The notes beneath the pieces are model-generated. The model was not told where the DNA came from and did not search any database. It worked only from the letters and a program-made list of their open reading frames with translations. This document shows positions 44,007 to 51,939 of a stretch of 64,000 nucleotides of DNA, in pieces (the stretch's first letter is position 1; each line of letters starts with the position of its first letter). This DNA comes from Eubacterium sp. MSJ-21 (GTDB lineage: Bacteria > Bacillota > Clostridia > Lachnospirales > Lachnospiraceae), in contig NZ_JAHLPZ010000001.1 in assembly GCF_018918185.1 (NCBI RefSeq), forward strand, positions 434,001 to 498,000, read 5' to 3'. Both the position numbers and the translations under genes were made by a program.

Positions 44007-45326
44007 ATGGAAAGAGAAGAGCAGCTTGCAAAAGCAAAATCGATATGTATAAGGATAATACCCTATCTGATCTATTTTCTGGTGCTCTTGTTCTATCATA
44101 TTTATGGTTATCAGATGGATGGCGATGATCAGTATGTCGTCTCTGTTCTGAAACCATCTTTAAAGCAGGAACTGCCAGGATTGATGAAACGAAGCTGCGA
44201 GGGCTGGAGCTCCCGTGTGTTGATCAACCCGCTTATCTGGATTTTATTGCATCTGGATATTCGTGTGTGGGGCACATTGGATATTCTGGTATTGATGGTG
44301 GGGCTCTGGTGCGTGATCCGCTTGTGTAATCCGGATAGATTAAATGACAATAATATGATAATTCTGGGTGTGGTCCTACTGTTTCCGTTTGATAATTTCC
44401 AGGAGGTGGGCTGGGTAGTCACATCGGTAAGCTATGCGTGGCCGTTGGTGGCAGCTCTGCTTGCGTGCATGACAGTGAAGCACTTTTTTGAGCATCAGAA
44501 GAATAGCTGGTGGTCTGTAGTTCCCATGTGCCTGCTGACAGTATTTGCAGTGAACAAAGAAGAATTGTCGGTCACGCTGGCGATTATATTTATATATACA
44601 GTATTTCTTTCTATCCGGGAAAAAAGACCGGATGGAGTGGTATATATACAGACAGTTATATCAGTTTTTGGCATCCTTTTCCATTTGTTTAACGCAGGAA
44701 ACCGGGGACGTAGTAGTACATTTACGGAAGATGCACACATGACAGGGGTGGATAAGCTATGTATGGGATTTATCTCAACATTGCACCATTTGTTCTTTGA
44801 TGAAGAAAGAAACTATTTTTTCTTATGCATGTGTATATTGATCTGTATTGTAACTTGCATGATGCAGACAAAACAGTGGGTGAAGACAATCTCGGTAATA
44901 CCATTGCTGTTATGTGCGGTATCGATGATTACAGGTGTATTTTCAGACGCGGTGGAGTGTGACACATGGAGAGATACACGATTGATTCTACCGGTTGTAC
45001 TTGCACTGCTTGGCGTTACATGTATTCTGATCTGCATGTATCAGATTCTGCAGGACAGACAGAAATTCCTGACTGTGTTTATGCTTTTGTTTGCCGGGTT
45101 TGCCGGGAGGATGGCGGTCGGCTTTTCAGGGATAGGACTATCAGCGTTTATACGCACTTATACATTTTTATATTATATTATATTAGGAGTTGTGGCATGG
45201 TTTGTTATCAAATGTGAAGATGATACAACGGTACTGATGAAGAAAAAAATACTTTTAAATCGTGTGATCCTGTGGTTTGCGATTATAAGTATTGTCAGAG
45301 CAATCTTTGCGCTGGCTATTGTGTAA
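44007..45326 (+). CDS. Polytopic membrane protein, possible lipid-linked sugar transferase or polymerase
   Basis: The 439-residue protein has about 10-11 hydrophobic segments, and a hydrophilic Asp-rich loop after the first segment (YQMDGDDQYVVSVLKP). That pattern is seen in GT-C-type enzymes that use polyprenyl-phosphate sugars and in DUF6056-like proteins. No catalytic motif is certain. Position after a GtrB-like gene favours a sugar-transferring partner; a Wzy-type polymerase is another possibility, since no other candidate polymerase is present. AGGGGTG precedes the ATG. Confidence 0.6.
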   Translation: MEREEQLAKAKSICIRIIPYLIYFLVLLFYHIYGYQMDGDDQYVVSVLKPSLKQELPGLMKRSCEGWSSRVLINPLIWILLHLDIRVWGTLDILVLMVGLWCVIRLCNPDRLNDNNMIILGVVLLFPFDNFQEVGWVVTSVSYAWPLVAALLACMTVKHFFEHQKNSWWSVVPMCLLTVFAVNKEELSVTLAIIFIYTVFLSIREKRPDGVVYIQTVISVFGILFHLFNAGNRGRSSTFTEDAHMTGVDKLCMGFISTLHHLFFDEERNYFFLCMCILICIVTCMMQTKQWVKTISVIPLLLCAVSMITGVFSDAVECDTWRDTRLILPVVLALLGVTCILICMYQILQDRQKFLTVFMLLFAGFAGRMAVGFSGIGLSAFIRTYTFLYYIILGVVAWFVIKCEDDTTVLMKKKILLNRVILWFAIISIVRAIFALAIV

Positions 45327-45349
45327 TAAGAAGAGAGAAGGCTTGAAAT

Positions 45350-46156
45350 ATGGAGAAGGACAGAGAAAAAAAGACAGGCAGACATACGTTTGTTGTCTGT
45401 GCATATAAACAGTCAGAATATCTGGAGACGTGCGTGCGTTCTGTGTTAAGGCAGACTATACAATCGAAGGTGGTTATGTGTACATCGACGCCAAATCATC
45501 ATATAGAAACGATAGCAAAAAAATATAGACTGAAATTGTATATCCGGGAGGGGGAAAGTAATATCCGGGATGATTGGAATTTTGCGATATCCTGTGCGGA
45601 TACACCTTTGGTTACGATTGCACATCAGGACGACATCTATCATAGTCACTATGTGGAATCTATGCTCCATGCATTTGCTGCCCGTTCGGATGCAACGATA
45701 TTTTTTTCCGGATATCGGCCGGTCAAGAATGGAATCGTATCGTTGGATGCGAATTGTATTATACGAGCCATGCTGCGTGCACCGATGTGTGTGGACAGGC
45801 TTGCAGGTATCCGCTTTTTTAAAAGGCTGATTTTTTCGCTTGGTAACAGCGTCTGCTGTCCGACGGTCACATATGCGGTGGATCGAGTGGGAAAGCCTGT
45901 ATTTACATCATCCTATAAGTATAATATCGACTGGGATACATTCCGGAAACTGGCACAGCTTCCGGGGAGCTTTGCATATGATCCGCATGCGCTGGTCGGA
46001 TATCGGGTCCATGCTGGGGCGACCAGCAAACAATATATTGATAACACCGGACGCTTTGAAGAGGATAAGCGGATGTTTACTGAGATCTGGGGGAGAACGA
46101 TCGCACAGATGCTTATGAAATTATATACCAGGGCGTATGACACATATAAGGACTGA
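45350..46156 (+). CDS. Family 2 glycosyltransferase
   Basis: This GT-A glycosyltransferase has 268 residues. HTFVVCAYKQSEYLETCVRSVLRQT is the opening strand and helix, with NIRDDWNFAIS and the DxD-like IAHQDDIYH. It has no membrane segment. It is preceded by GAGAGAAGG and ends the glycan cluster; the next gene upstream (membrane protein) ends 23 bases before. Acceptor and donor are unknown. The pilus operon begins about 90 bases later with its own promoter. Confidence 0.85.
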   Translation: MEKDREKKTGRHTFVVCAYKQSEYLETCVRSVLRQTIQSKVVMCTSTPNHHIETIAKKYRLKLYIREGESNIRDDWNFAISCADTPLVTIAHQDDIYHSHYVESMLHAFAARSDATIFFSGYRPVKNGIVSLDANCIIRAMLRAPMCVDRLAGIRFFKRLIFSLGNSVCCPTVTYAVDRVGKPVFTSSYKYNIDWDTFRKLAQLPGSFAYDPHALVGYRVHAGATSKQYIDNTGRFEEDKRMFTEIWGRTIAQMLMKLYTRAYDTYKD

Positions 46157-46184
46157 AAATGACAAAATTATGGTAAAATAATTG

Positions 46185-46213
46185 TTTTTTTTTCAAATAG
46201 GCTATGTTATAAT
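46185..46213 (+). promoter_or_regulatory. Promoter of the type IV pilus operon
   Basis: A TATAAT -10 (46208-46213) is preceded by TGT (extended -10), with a weak T-rich -35 (46185-46190) 17 bases upstream. A T-run precedes it. The pilB ATG is 36 bases beyond, with GAGAGGG (46234-46240) as its ribosome-binding site. Confidence 0.6.
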
Positions 46214-46248
46214 TAAAACACTATAAATTTTAATGAGAGGGTATTGCT

Positions 46249-47976
46249 ATGCGGATAACTGGAGGAAGAAAGAAAATTCGTATAGGTGATTTGCTTGTTG
46301 AAGCGGGGGCTATTACGGAAGAAGAGCTTCAGGAGGCACTTGCCTATCAGAAAGAGAACGGTGGCAGGATCGGAAATGTAATCATGGAGCTTGGTTTTAT
46401 CAGCCAGGAACTGTTGATCACAGTACTGACCACACAGATGGGAATTGATTATATTGAATTGAAAGCCTGCAAGCTGGATGAGGATCTGCTGAAACAGATA
46501 CCGGAGAACCTGGTCAATAAGTATAAGGCACTTCCGATTGGATATGATGAAGCGAATCCGAACATCCTGCGTGTAGCGATGGTTGATCCGATGGATCTGA
46601 ACGCAATCGATGATATCGGTATTGCGATGAATGCGCAGGTGGAACCATTGCTTGCGATGGAAGACGATGTCATGGAGGCAATCGGCAAGTATTTCGGTAA
46701 TGCACAGGCGATGGAGGCTGCGGAGCAGTACCGGAAAGAAATGCAGGAGAACGGTATGACCGAAGCCGATCAGGATGCGATCAATGAGGATGTTGAGAAT
46801 TCCCCAATCGTTCTTCTTGTAAAACAGATTATCGAGGGTGGTGTCAGACAGAGAGCTTCCGATATTCATATTGAACCACTGGAGAGCAGTGTACGTGTCC
46901 GGTATCGAATCGATGGTGCGTTAAAGCATGTTATGACCTATGATATTGGTCTTCTGGCAGGTATCAGTGCCCGTATCAAGATCATTGGCGGCATGGATAT
47001 CGCAGAGAAGCGTAAGCCGCAGGATGGTCGTATCACAATTATGGTAGACCGTAGAGAGTATGATGTCCGTGTATCTATCCTGCCTACGGTTTACGGCGAG
47101 AAAACCGTTATGAGACTTACATCCAAGGATGGTCTTACAAAACCGAAGAGCGCCCTTGGATTTGGACCAAAGGAATTAAAGGTATTTGATGGTATCCTGA
47201 GTAACCCGCATGGAATCATTCTGGTTACAGGACCTACAGGATCCGGTAAATCAACAACACTGTACACATCGCTGAGTGAGTTGAACACGGAAGATGTTAA
47301 CATCATCACAGTTGAAGATCCTGTCGAGGCGAATATCGACGGTATCAATCAGGTACAGGTAAATGTAAAAGCAGAGCTGACCTTCGCGGCGGCACTTCGA
47401 TCCATCCTTCGTCAGGACCCGGATATTATTATGATCGGAGAGATTCGAGACGGTGAGACAGCGCAGATCGCGGTACAGGCGGCTATCACCGGACACCTGG
47501 TAGTATCAACATTACATACAAACTCTGCAGCATCCACGGTTACACGTATTATCGATATGGGTATTGAACCATATGTTGCCGGCGATGCTCTGGTAGGCGT
47601 GATTGCACAGCGACTGGTTCGTCGCCTTTGCAGCTCCTGCAAGCAGGCGAGACTGGCAGAACCGGAAGAGAAGAAAATACTTGGCATAAAACCGGAAGAT
47701 ATGGATGACGATGTGATCATCTACGAACCGGTTGGATGCCCGCTCTGTGGCGATACCGGTTATGCAGGACGAATCGGTGTGTACGAGATGATGCCGGTAT
47801 CCAAGGAATTGCAGGCAGTTATTTCGAAGGGCGCTACGGCGGATGTCATCGAGAAACAGGCATTAAAGGAAGGTATGCTGACATTGAAGATGGGTGCAGC
47901 GCAGCATGTGTTGAATGGTATTACATCGATCAGTGAGATGAAGAAGATCACATATGAGACAGGTGATGAATATTAA
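46249..47976 (+). CDS. pilB: Type IV pilus extension ATPase PilB (GspE family)
   Basis: PilB is the cytoplasmic motor that powers pilus extension. The 575-residue protein has an N-terminal MshEN-type domain (RIGDLLVEAGAITEEELQEAL, about 7-160). It is followed by the hexameric ATPase with Walker A GPTGSGKSTT (from about 327), Asp box IITVEDPVEANI, Walker B IMIGEIRDGETA and His box TLHTNSA. The C-terminal zinc-binding cysteines CSSC and CPLCGDTGYAGR are conserved. It leads the pilus operon, 34 bases before pilT. Confidence 0.96.
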   Translation: MRITGGRKKIRIGDLLVEAGAITEEELQEALAYQKENGGRIGNVIMELGFISQELLITVLTTQMGIDYIELKACKLDEDLLKQIPENLVNKYKALPIGYDEANPNILRVAMVDPMDLNAIDDIGIAMNAQVEPLLAMEDDVMEAIGKYFGNAQAMEAAEQYRKEMQENGMTEADQDAINEDVENSPIVLLVKQIIEGGVRQRASDIHIEPLESSVRVRYRIDGALKHVMTYDIGLLAGISARIKIIGGMDIAEKRKPQDGRITIMVDRREYDVRVSILPTVYGEKTVMRLTSKDGLTKPKSALGFGPKELKVFDGILSNPHGIILVTGPTGSGKSTTLYTSLSELNTEDVNIITVEDPVEANIDGINQVQVNVKAELTFAAALRSILRQDPDIIMIGEIRDGETAQIAVQAAITGHLVVSTLHTNSAASTVTRIIDMGIEPYVAGDALVGVIAQRLVRRLCSSCKQARLAEPEEKKILGIKPEDMDDDVIIYEPVGCPLCGDTGYAGRIGVYEMMPVSKELQAVISKGATADVIEKQALKEGMLTLKMGAAQHVLNGITSISEMKKITYETGDEY

Positions 47977-48010
47977 AACTATAATGTAAAAAAGAGGGAG
48001 AGTAAACAAC

Positions 48011-49063
48011 ATGATAGACATGAAAGAACTTTTGGCGTTCGCAGTAGAGCAGAATGCCTCTGATATTCATATTGCGGTAGGTATTCCGCCGAAGCTTCGA
48101 ATCAACGGACGGCTGACGGAGGTAGAGCTTCCGGCTATGACACCGGCAGATGCGGCAGAGGCGATCGGCTCCACGATGCATGACCGTCATAAGCAGATCT
48201 TAAAGGAACGAGGCGAGGTCGATTTTTCTTTTGCATCACCGGAAACCGGACGATTCCGTGTGAATGTATTTATGGATCGCGGAAATATGGCAGCTGCATA
48301 CAGAAAGGTTGATACGATCATCCCAAGACCGGATCAGCTTGGTATTCCGGAAGCGGTTGTACAGTTATATAAGAAGAAAAGAGGCTTGGTACTCGTAACA
48401 GGACCGACCGGTTCCGGTAAATCAACGACGCTTGCTTCTATTATTAATAAGGCGAATGAAAACCTCACAGACCATATCATCACACTGGAGGATCCGATCG
48501 AGTATATTCATAAGCACAAGAAATCAGTTGTTAACCAGCGTGAGGTTGGTATGGATACACTTTCTTATGCAAATGCACTTCGTGCAGCCCTCCGTGAGGA
48601 TCCGGATATCATCCTCGTAGGAGAGATGCGTGACCTGGAGACAATCTCAACTGCAATCACAGCTGCTGAGACCGGACACCTGGTATTCTCTACACTGCAT
48701 ACAATTGGTGCTGCATCCACCATCGACCGTATCATCGATGTATTCCCGACACATCAGCAGCAGCAGACACGTATCCAGTTAGCGATGATTCTGGAAGGTG
48801 TTATCTCACAGGCGTTGATTCCGACTGCAGACGGACATGGACGAGTGGCAGCGTTTGAGGTTATGCTTGCAAGCCCGGCAATCCGAAGCCTGATTCGTGA
48901 GCAGAAGAACCATCAGATCCAGTCCACGATTCAGACAAGCCGTGCACAGGGTATGATCACATTGGATGATTATATTATTGATCTGTACAAGAGTGGAACA
49001 ATCTCCAGAGATATGGCACTGACATATGCACAGGATCAGGTAGCAATGAAGAAACAGATGTAA
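48011..49063 (+). CDS. pilT: Type IV pilus retraction ATPase PilT
   Basis: PilT powers pilus retraction and twitching. The 350-residue protein has the PilT N-terminal PAS-like domain (about 1-100) and a RecA-like ATPase: Walker A GPTGSGKSTT (about 131), Asp box ITLEDPIEYIH, Walker B ILVGEMRDLETIS and His box FSTLHTIGAAS. The AIRSLIREQKNHQI-like motif near the C-terminus (AIRSLIREQKNHQIQS) is the PilT hallmark. A start at 48020 (MKELL) is possible. Retraction capacity means the pili may be dynamic, not static fimbriae. Confidence 0.95.
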   Translation: MIDMKELLAFAVEQNASDIHIAVGIPPKLRINGRLTEVELPAMTPADAAEAIGSTMHDRHKQILKERGEVDFSFASPETGRFRVNVFMDRGNMAAAYRKVDTIIPRPDQLGIPEAVVQLYKKKRGLVLVTGPTGSGKSTTLASIINKANENLTDHIITLEDPIEYIHKHKKSVVNQREVGMDTLSYANALRAALREDPDIILVGEMRDLETISTAITAAETGHLVFSTLHTIGAASTIDRIIDVFPTHQQQQTRIQLAMILEGVISQALIPTADGHGRVAAFEVMLASPAIRSLIREQKNHQIQSTIQTSRAQGMITLDDYIIDLYKSGTISRDMALTYAQDQVAMKKQM

Positions 49064-49108
49064 CATTTGTGCATATTTCACAAAATTAAATTATTTTATT
49101 GAACTTTA

Positions 49109-49137
49109 TTGCAAAAAACTATCAAATAGAGTAGTAT
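49109..49137 (+). promoter_or_regulatory. Possible internal promoter before pilC
   Basis: -35 TTGCAA (49109-49114), a 17-base spacer, and -10 TAGTAT (49132-49137), 4/6 matches in each box. The AT-rich gap of 138 bases between pilT and pilC is the largest in the operon's first half. It is weak evidence, and the gap may only hold a spacer. Confidence 0.28.
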
Positions 49138-49201
49138 CAGTATATAAATTGTTCATAAAATGTTCATTTTTTAGAAAAATAAGAGGGTCGGAGGAGTTAA
49201 A

Positions 49202-50404
49202 ATGGCACAATACAATTACAAAGCCATGGACAAAAACGGCAAGGCGAAGAAAGGCTCGATCGAAGCCATCAACCTTGACAAGGCGAAAGAAAAGCTGAAG
49301 TCCGAAGGCTTAATCGTCCAGGACATCAAAGAGCAGGGCGCAGCCAAGGCTGGCCGTGGCAAGAAGGTAAAGGACAAAGACTTGGCGGTATTCTGTAAGC
49401 AGTTTTCATCCGTGTTGAACGCGGGTGTTACGATCATCAGTGCACTGGAGATGATGTCAGAACAGCTGGACAATAAGACATTACAGCGTGCGTTGCAGGA
49501 AGCACAGGCATATGTGCAGAAAGGTGGTACACTGGCAGATGCGTTTAAGCTGAATCCAAAGGTGTTCCCGCCGATTATGATCAATATGACGGCTGCCGGA
49601 GAGATGTCCGGTAATCTGGAGGTCTGTTTCGACAGATTGACGACACACTTTGAGACAGCGAATGCATTACATTCAAAGGTAAAAAGTGCAGTTACATATC
49701 CTATCGTCATCCTGATTGTTGTTATTGCGGTAGTTACGGTATTGTTAGTCGGAGTTATCCCGCAGTTTTCACAGATGTTTGATGATCTGGGATCGGAGCT
49801 TCCGGCGGCAACACAGATGCTTGTAGATTTCAGTGAATTTTTGCAACACAAATGGTATATCGTTGTGATTGTGGTTGCGGCAATCGTAATCGGACTGAAA
49901 GCATTTGGAAAGACAGAAGCTGGTTCTCTTACATATGCGAAGATTGGGATGAAAGCACCATTGTTTGGTAACCTGACAGTTAAGTCAGCTGCAGCAACCT
50001 TCTCCCGGACGATGGCAACCCTGATGGCTTCCGGTATCAGTCTGATTGATGCCGTAGAGCAGGTGGCGAAGATGATCAACAACCGGATCATCCGGGAAGC
50101 ATTGTTGGATGCGAAAGTACAGGTATCCAAAGGTGTTCCGCTTTCTAAACCATTGCGTGATTGTGGTATCTTTCCTCCAATGTTGTCCCAGATGACAAAG
50201 ATCGGTGAGGAGACAGGTAACATCGAAGATATGATGGACAAGGTTGCAGATTATTACGAGATGGAAGTAAATGATGCAACGGATGCCCTGACAGCGGCGA
50301 TGGAACCGATGATCATCATTATCATGGGTGTAGTCGTTGGTGGTATCGTTATGGCGATTTACAGCCCGATGCTCAGCATGTACGATGCAATCGACAGTTA
50401 TTAA
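49202..50404 (+). CDS. pilC: Type IV pilus inner-membrane platform protein PilC
   Basis: PilC is the membrane platform that couples the ATPases to pilin assembly. The 400-residue protein has a charged N-terminal domain (about 1-60) beginning QYNYKAMDKNGKAKKG. Two copies of the type II secretion F domain follow (about 65-185 and 270-390) with KQFSSVLNAGVTIISALEMMSEQ and FSRTMATLMASGISLIDAVEQVAKM. Three hydrophobic segments are seen (about 165-190, 215-235 and 365-390). GGAGG precedes the ATG. Confidence 0.95.
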   Translation: MAQYNYKAMDKNGKAKKGSIEAINLDKAKEKLKSEGLIVQDIKEQGAAKAGRGKKVKDKDLAVFCKQFSSVLNAGVTIISALEMMSEQLDNKTLQRALQEAQAYVQKGGTLADAFKLNPKVFPPIMINMTAAGEMSGNLEVCFDRLTTHFETANALHSKVKSAVTYPIVILIVVIAVVTVLLVGVIPQFSQMFDDLGSELPAATQMLVDFSEFLQHKWYIVVIVVAAIVIGLKAFGKTEAGSLTYAKIGMKAPLFGNLTVKSAAATFSRTMATLMASGISLIDAVEQVAKMINNRIIREALLDAKVQVSKGVPLSKPLRDCGIFPPMLSQMTKIGEETGNIEDMMDKVADYYEMEVNDATDALTAAMEPMIIIIMGVVVGGIVMAIYSPMLSMYDAIDSY

Positions 50405-50479
50405 AATGGATACAAACCGGAGAAGCGAGGACTTCGGTTTTATCATATAAAATTATATAAGGTAAAGGAGAGAAAATTT

Positions 50480-51058
50480 ATGAAGAAAACAAACAACAAA
50501 GGTTTCTCACTCGTAGAGCTTATTATCGTTATTGCTATCATGGCAATCCTTGCTGGTGCTATCGCTCCTGCATTGATCCGTTACATTGACAAGTCAAGAA
50601 AGTCAAACGATGTAAGTGCTGCAAAGACAATCAAGACAGCTATTGAGACATCTATGTCAAACGAGGATGCATATGAGGCTTTGACAACGGGCGATTCTAG
50701 CACCCTTACAGATCTTGATGGCAACAGTATTACATATGCTGGTCTGGTTATTTTCACACCATCTACTCCAACTGCAGGAACAGGTGCAGGTGTGACAATC
50801 ACAACTGCTACTAATGCAACAATAGCTAATGCAAACACCACAGTAGCTGATGCAACCAAGGAAATTGGTAAGAATATTGGTGAGAAAATTCCAAAGATTG
50901 CATACAAGAAAGCTGCTGATGATACTAACAAGCCAACTGCATTCCATGCTTATATTTCTACAGGCGGTTCAGTAATTGTTGGTCTTGGCGATGGTGCAGC
51001 TACTAATTCTGCAAAGTTTTATCAGTTAGCTCCAACAGTTAGCAAGTACTATCAGTAG
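50480..51058 (+). CDS. pilA: Major type IV pilin
   Basis: This is a 192-residue prepilin with short leader MKKTNNKG and cleavage expected before Phe9 in KGFSLVELIIVIAIMAILAGAIAP, giving the N-methyl-Phe and Glu5 of mature pilins. The rest is a Thr/Ala/Asn-rich globular part with no cysteines, so it has no disulfide D-region. It is the smallest complete pilin here and follows pilC, so it is the likely main subunit. Codons look more optimised than its neighbours (many repeated GCT/ACA), consistent with high expression. The ribosome-binding site is AAAGGAGAG. Confidence 0.93.
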   Translation: MKKTNNKGFSLVELIIVIAIMAILAGAIAPALIRYIDKSRKSNDVSAAKTIKTAIETSMSNEDAYEALTTGDSSTLTDLDGNSITYAGLVIFTPSTPTAGTGAGVTITTATNATIANANTTVADATKEIGKNIGEKIPKIAYKKAADDTNKPTAFHAYISTGGSVIVGLGDGAATNSAKFYQLAPTVSKYYQ

Positions 51059-51069
51059 GATTTTAAATG

Positions 51070-51104
51070 ATTTCAAACCTGTTCTTTATGGATGGGTTTG
51101 AAAT
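51070..51104 (+). terminator. Hairpin after the major pilin gene (attenuator or mRNA stabiliser)
   Basis: A perfect 10-base-pair stem (51070-51079 ATTTCAAACC with 51095-51104) and 15-base loop lie 12 bases after the pilA stop. The following tract is AT-rich but has no clean T-run, so partial termination or protection of the pilin message is more likely than full termination. Confidence 0.5.
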
Positions 51105-51136
51105 TATATTTATAATTGCGGTGAGATGAAAGGAAC

Positions 51137-51883
51137 ATGAAAATGATAACAATCGTTTTAGGCATATTTTTCGGACTGTATGGAGTGGTGATTGGTAGCT
51201 TTTTGAATGTGCTTATATTGAGACTGCCAATCAAAGAAAATATTACCATGAAACGGTCTCACTGCATGACGTGTGGGCATGCCTTATCTTGGTATGAACT
51301 CATTCCTTTATTTAGTTATTTATTTTTAGGTGGAAAGTGCAGGCATTGTAAGGCACATATATCAGCACAGTATCCGATTATAGAGGGTGCGAATGGTCTG
51401 ATATACGTAAGTATCTTCCTCGCAAAAGGTATTACGGTTGAGACGTTCTTATACTGCCTGTGTGCTTCTGCCTTGTTAGCATTGAGTGTGATCGAATGGC
51501 GCACACAGGAAATTCCATTAGGATTCAATATTTTTATACTAATTTTGGGACTGGTTAGACTCGTTACCGACTTGGGTAACTGGAGTCAGTATGTAATCGG
51601 TTTGTTTGCGGTCAGCGTTTTTTTACTGCTTATTAACTTTGTGACAAAGGGGAGAGGCATAGGACACGGTGACATAAAACTTATGGCAGCAACCGGCTTA
51701 CTGATGGGCTGGAAACGAATCATAGTAGCATTTATCATGGCATGTATTATCGGAACGGTGATACATCTCATACGGATGGCTGTTGAGAAAGCCGGCAGAA
51801 AACTGGCTTTGGGCCCATATTTATCTATGGGTATATTTATAGCAATGATATGGGGTGAACAGCTCGTGAGCTGGTACCTATAA
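51137..51883 (+). CDS. pilD: Prepilin leader peptidase PilD (with a substituted catalytic Asp)
   Basis: PilD cuts the short leaders of prepilins and may N-methylate the new end. The 248-residue protein has about 7-8 hydrophobic segments, the N-terminal GSFLNVLILRLP motif and the zinc-binding cysteine pairs CMTCG and CRHCKAH (Cys43, 46, 68 and 71) needed for methylation. The second catalytic motif GIGHGDIKL has Asp179. The first, normally D-x-x-x-x-x-x-IP-like, reads VIEWRTQEIPLGF, so Asp is replaced by Glu120. It lies between the pilin gene and pilM-pilN. Confidence 0.9.
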   Translation: MKMITIVLGIFFGLYGVVIGSFLNVLILRLPIKENITMKRSHCMTCGHALSWYELIPLFSYLFLGGKCRHCKAHISAQYPIIEGANGLIYVSIFLAKGITVETFLYCLCASALLALSVIEWRTQEIPLGFNIFILILGLVRLVTDLGNWSQYVIGLFAVSVFLLLINFVTKGRGIGHGDIKLMAATGLLMGWKRIIVAFIMACIIGTVIHLIRMAVEKAGRKLALGPYLSMGIFIAMIWGEQLVSWYL

Positions 51884-51939
51884 GTATATGGACGAAAGTC
51901 CGAATATAAATCACTGATTAGCGAGGGAGGCTATAGCGA

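Noticed and set aside
49216-50241. Minus-strand frame of about 341 codons inside pilC
   Set aside because: Fully antisense to PilC; the Ser/Thr/Ile-rich sequence mirrors PilC codon use and matches nothing.
50410-50445. Imperfect hairpin between pilC and the major pilin gene
   Set aside because: The AAACCG/CGGTTT stem is broken by an unpaired GAG and has a short T-run only; a partial attenuator is possible but not supported enough to list.
51888-51906. Small GNRA-loop hairpin (GGAC-GAAA-GTCC) before pilM-pilN
   Set aside because: The stem is only four strong pairs and there is no T-run, so it is too weak to call a terminator or regulator.
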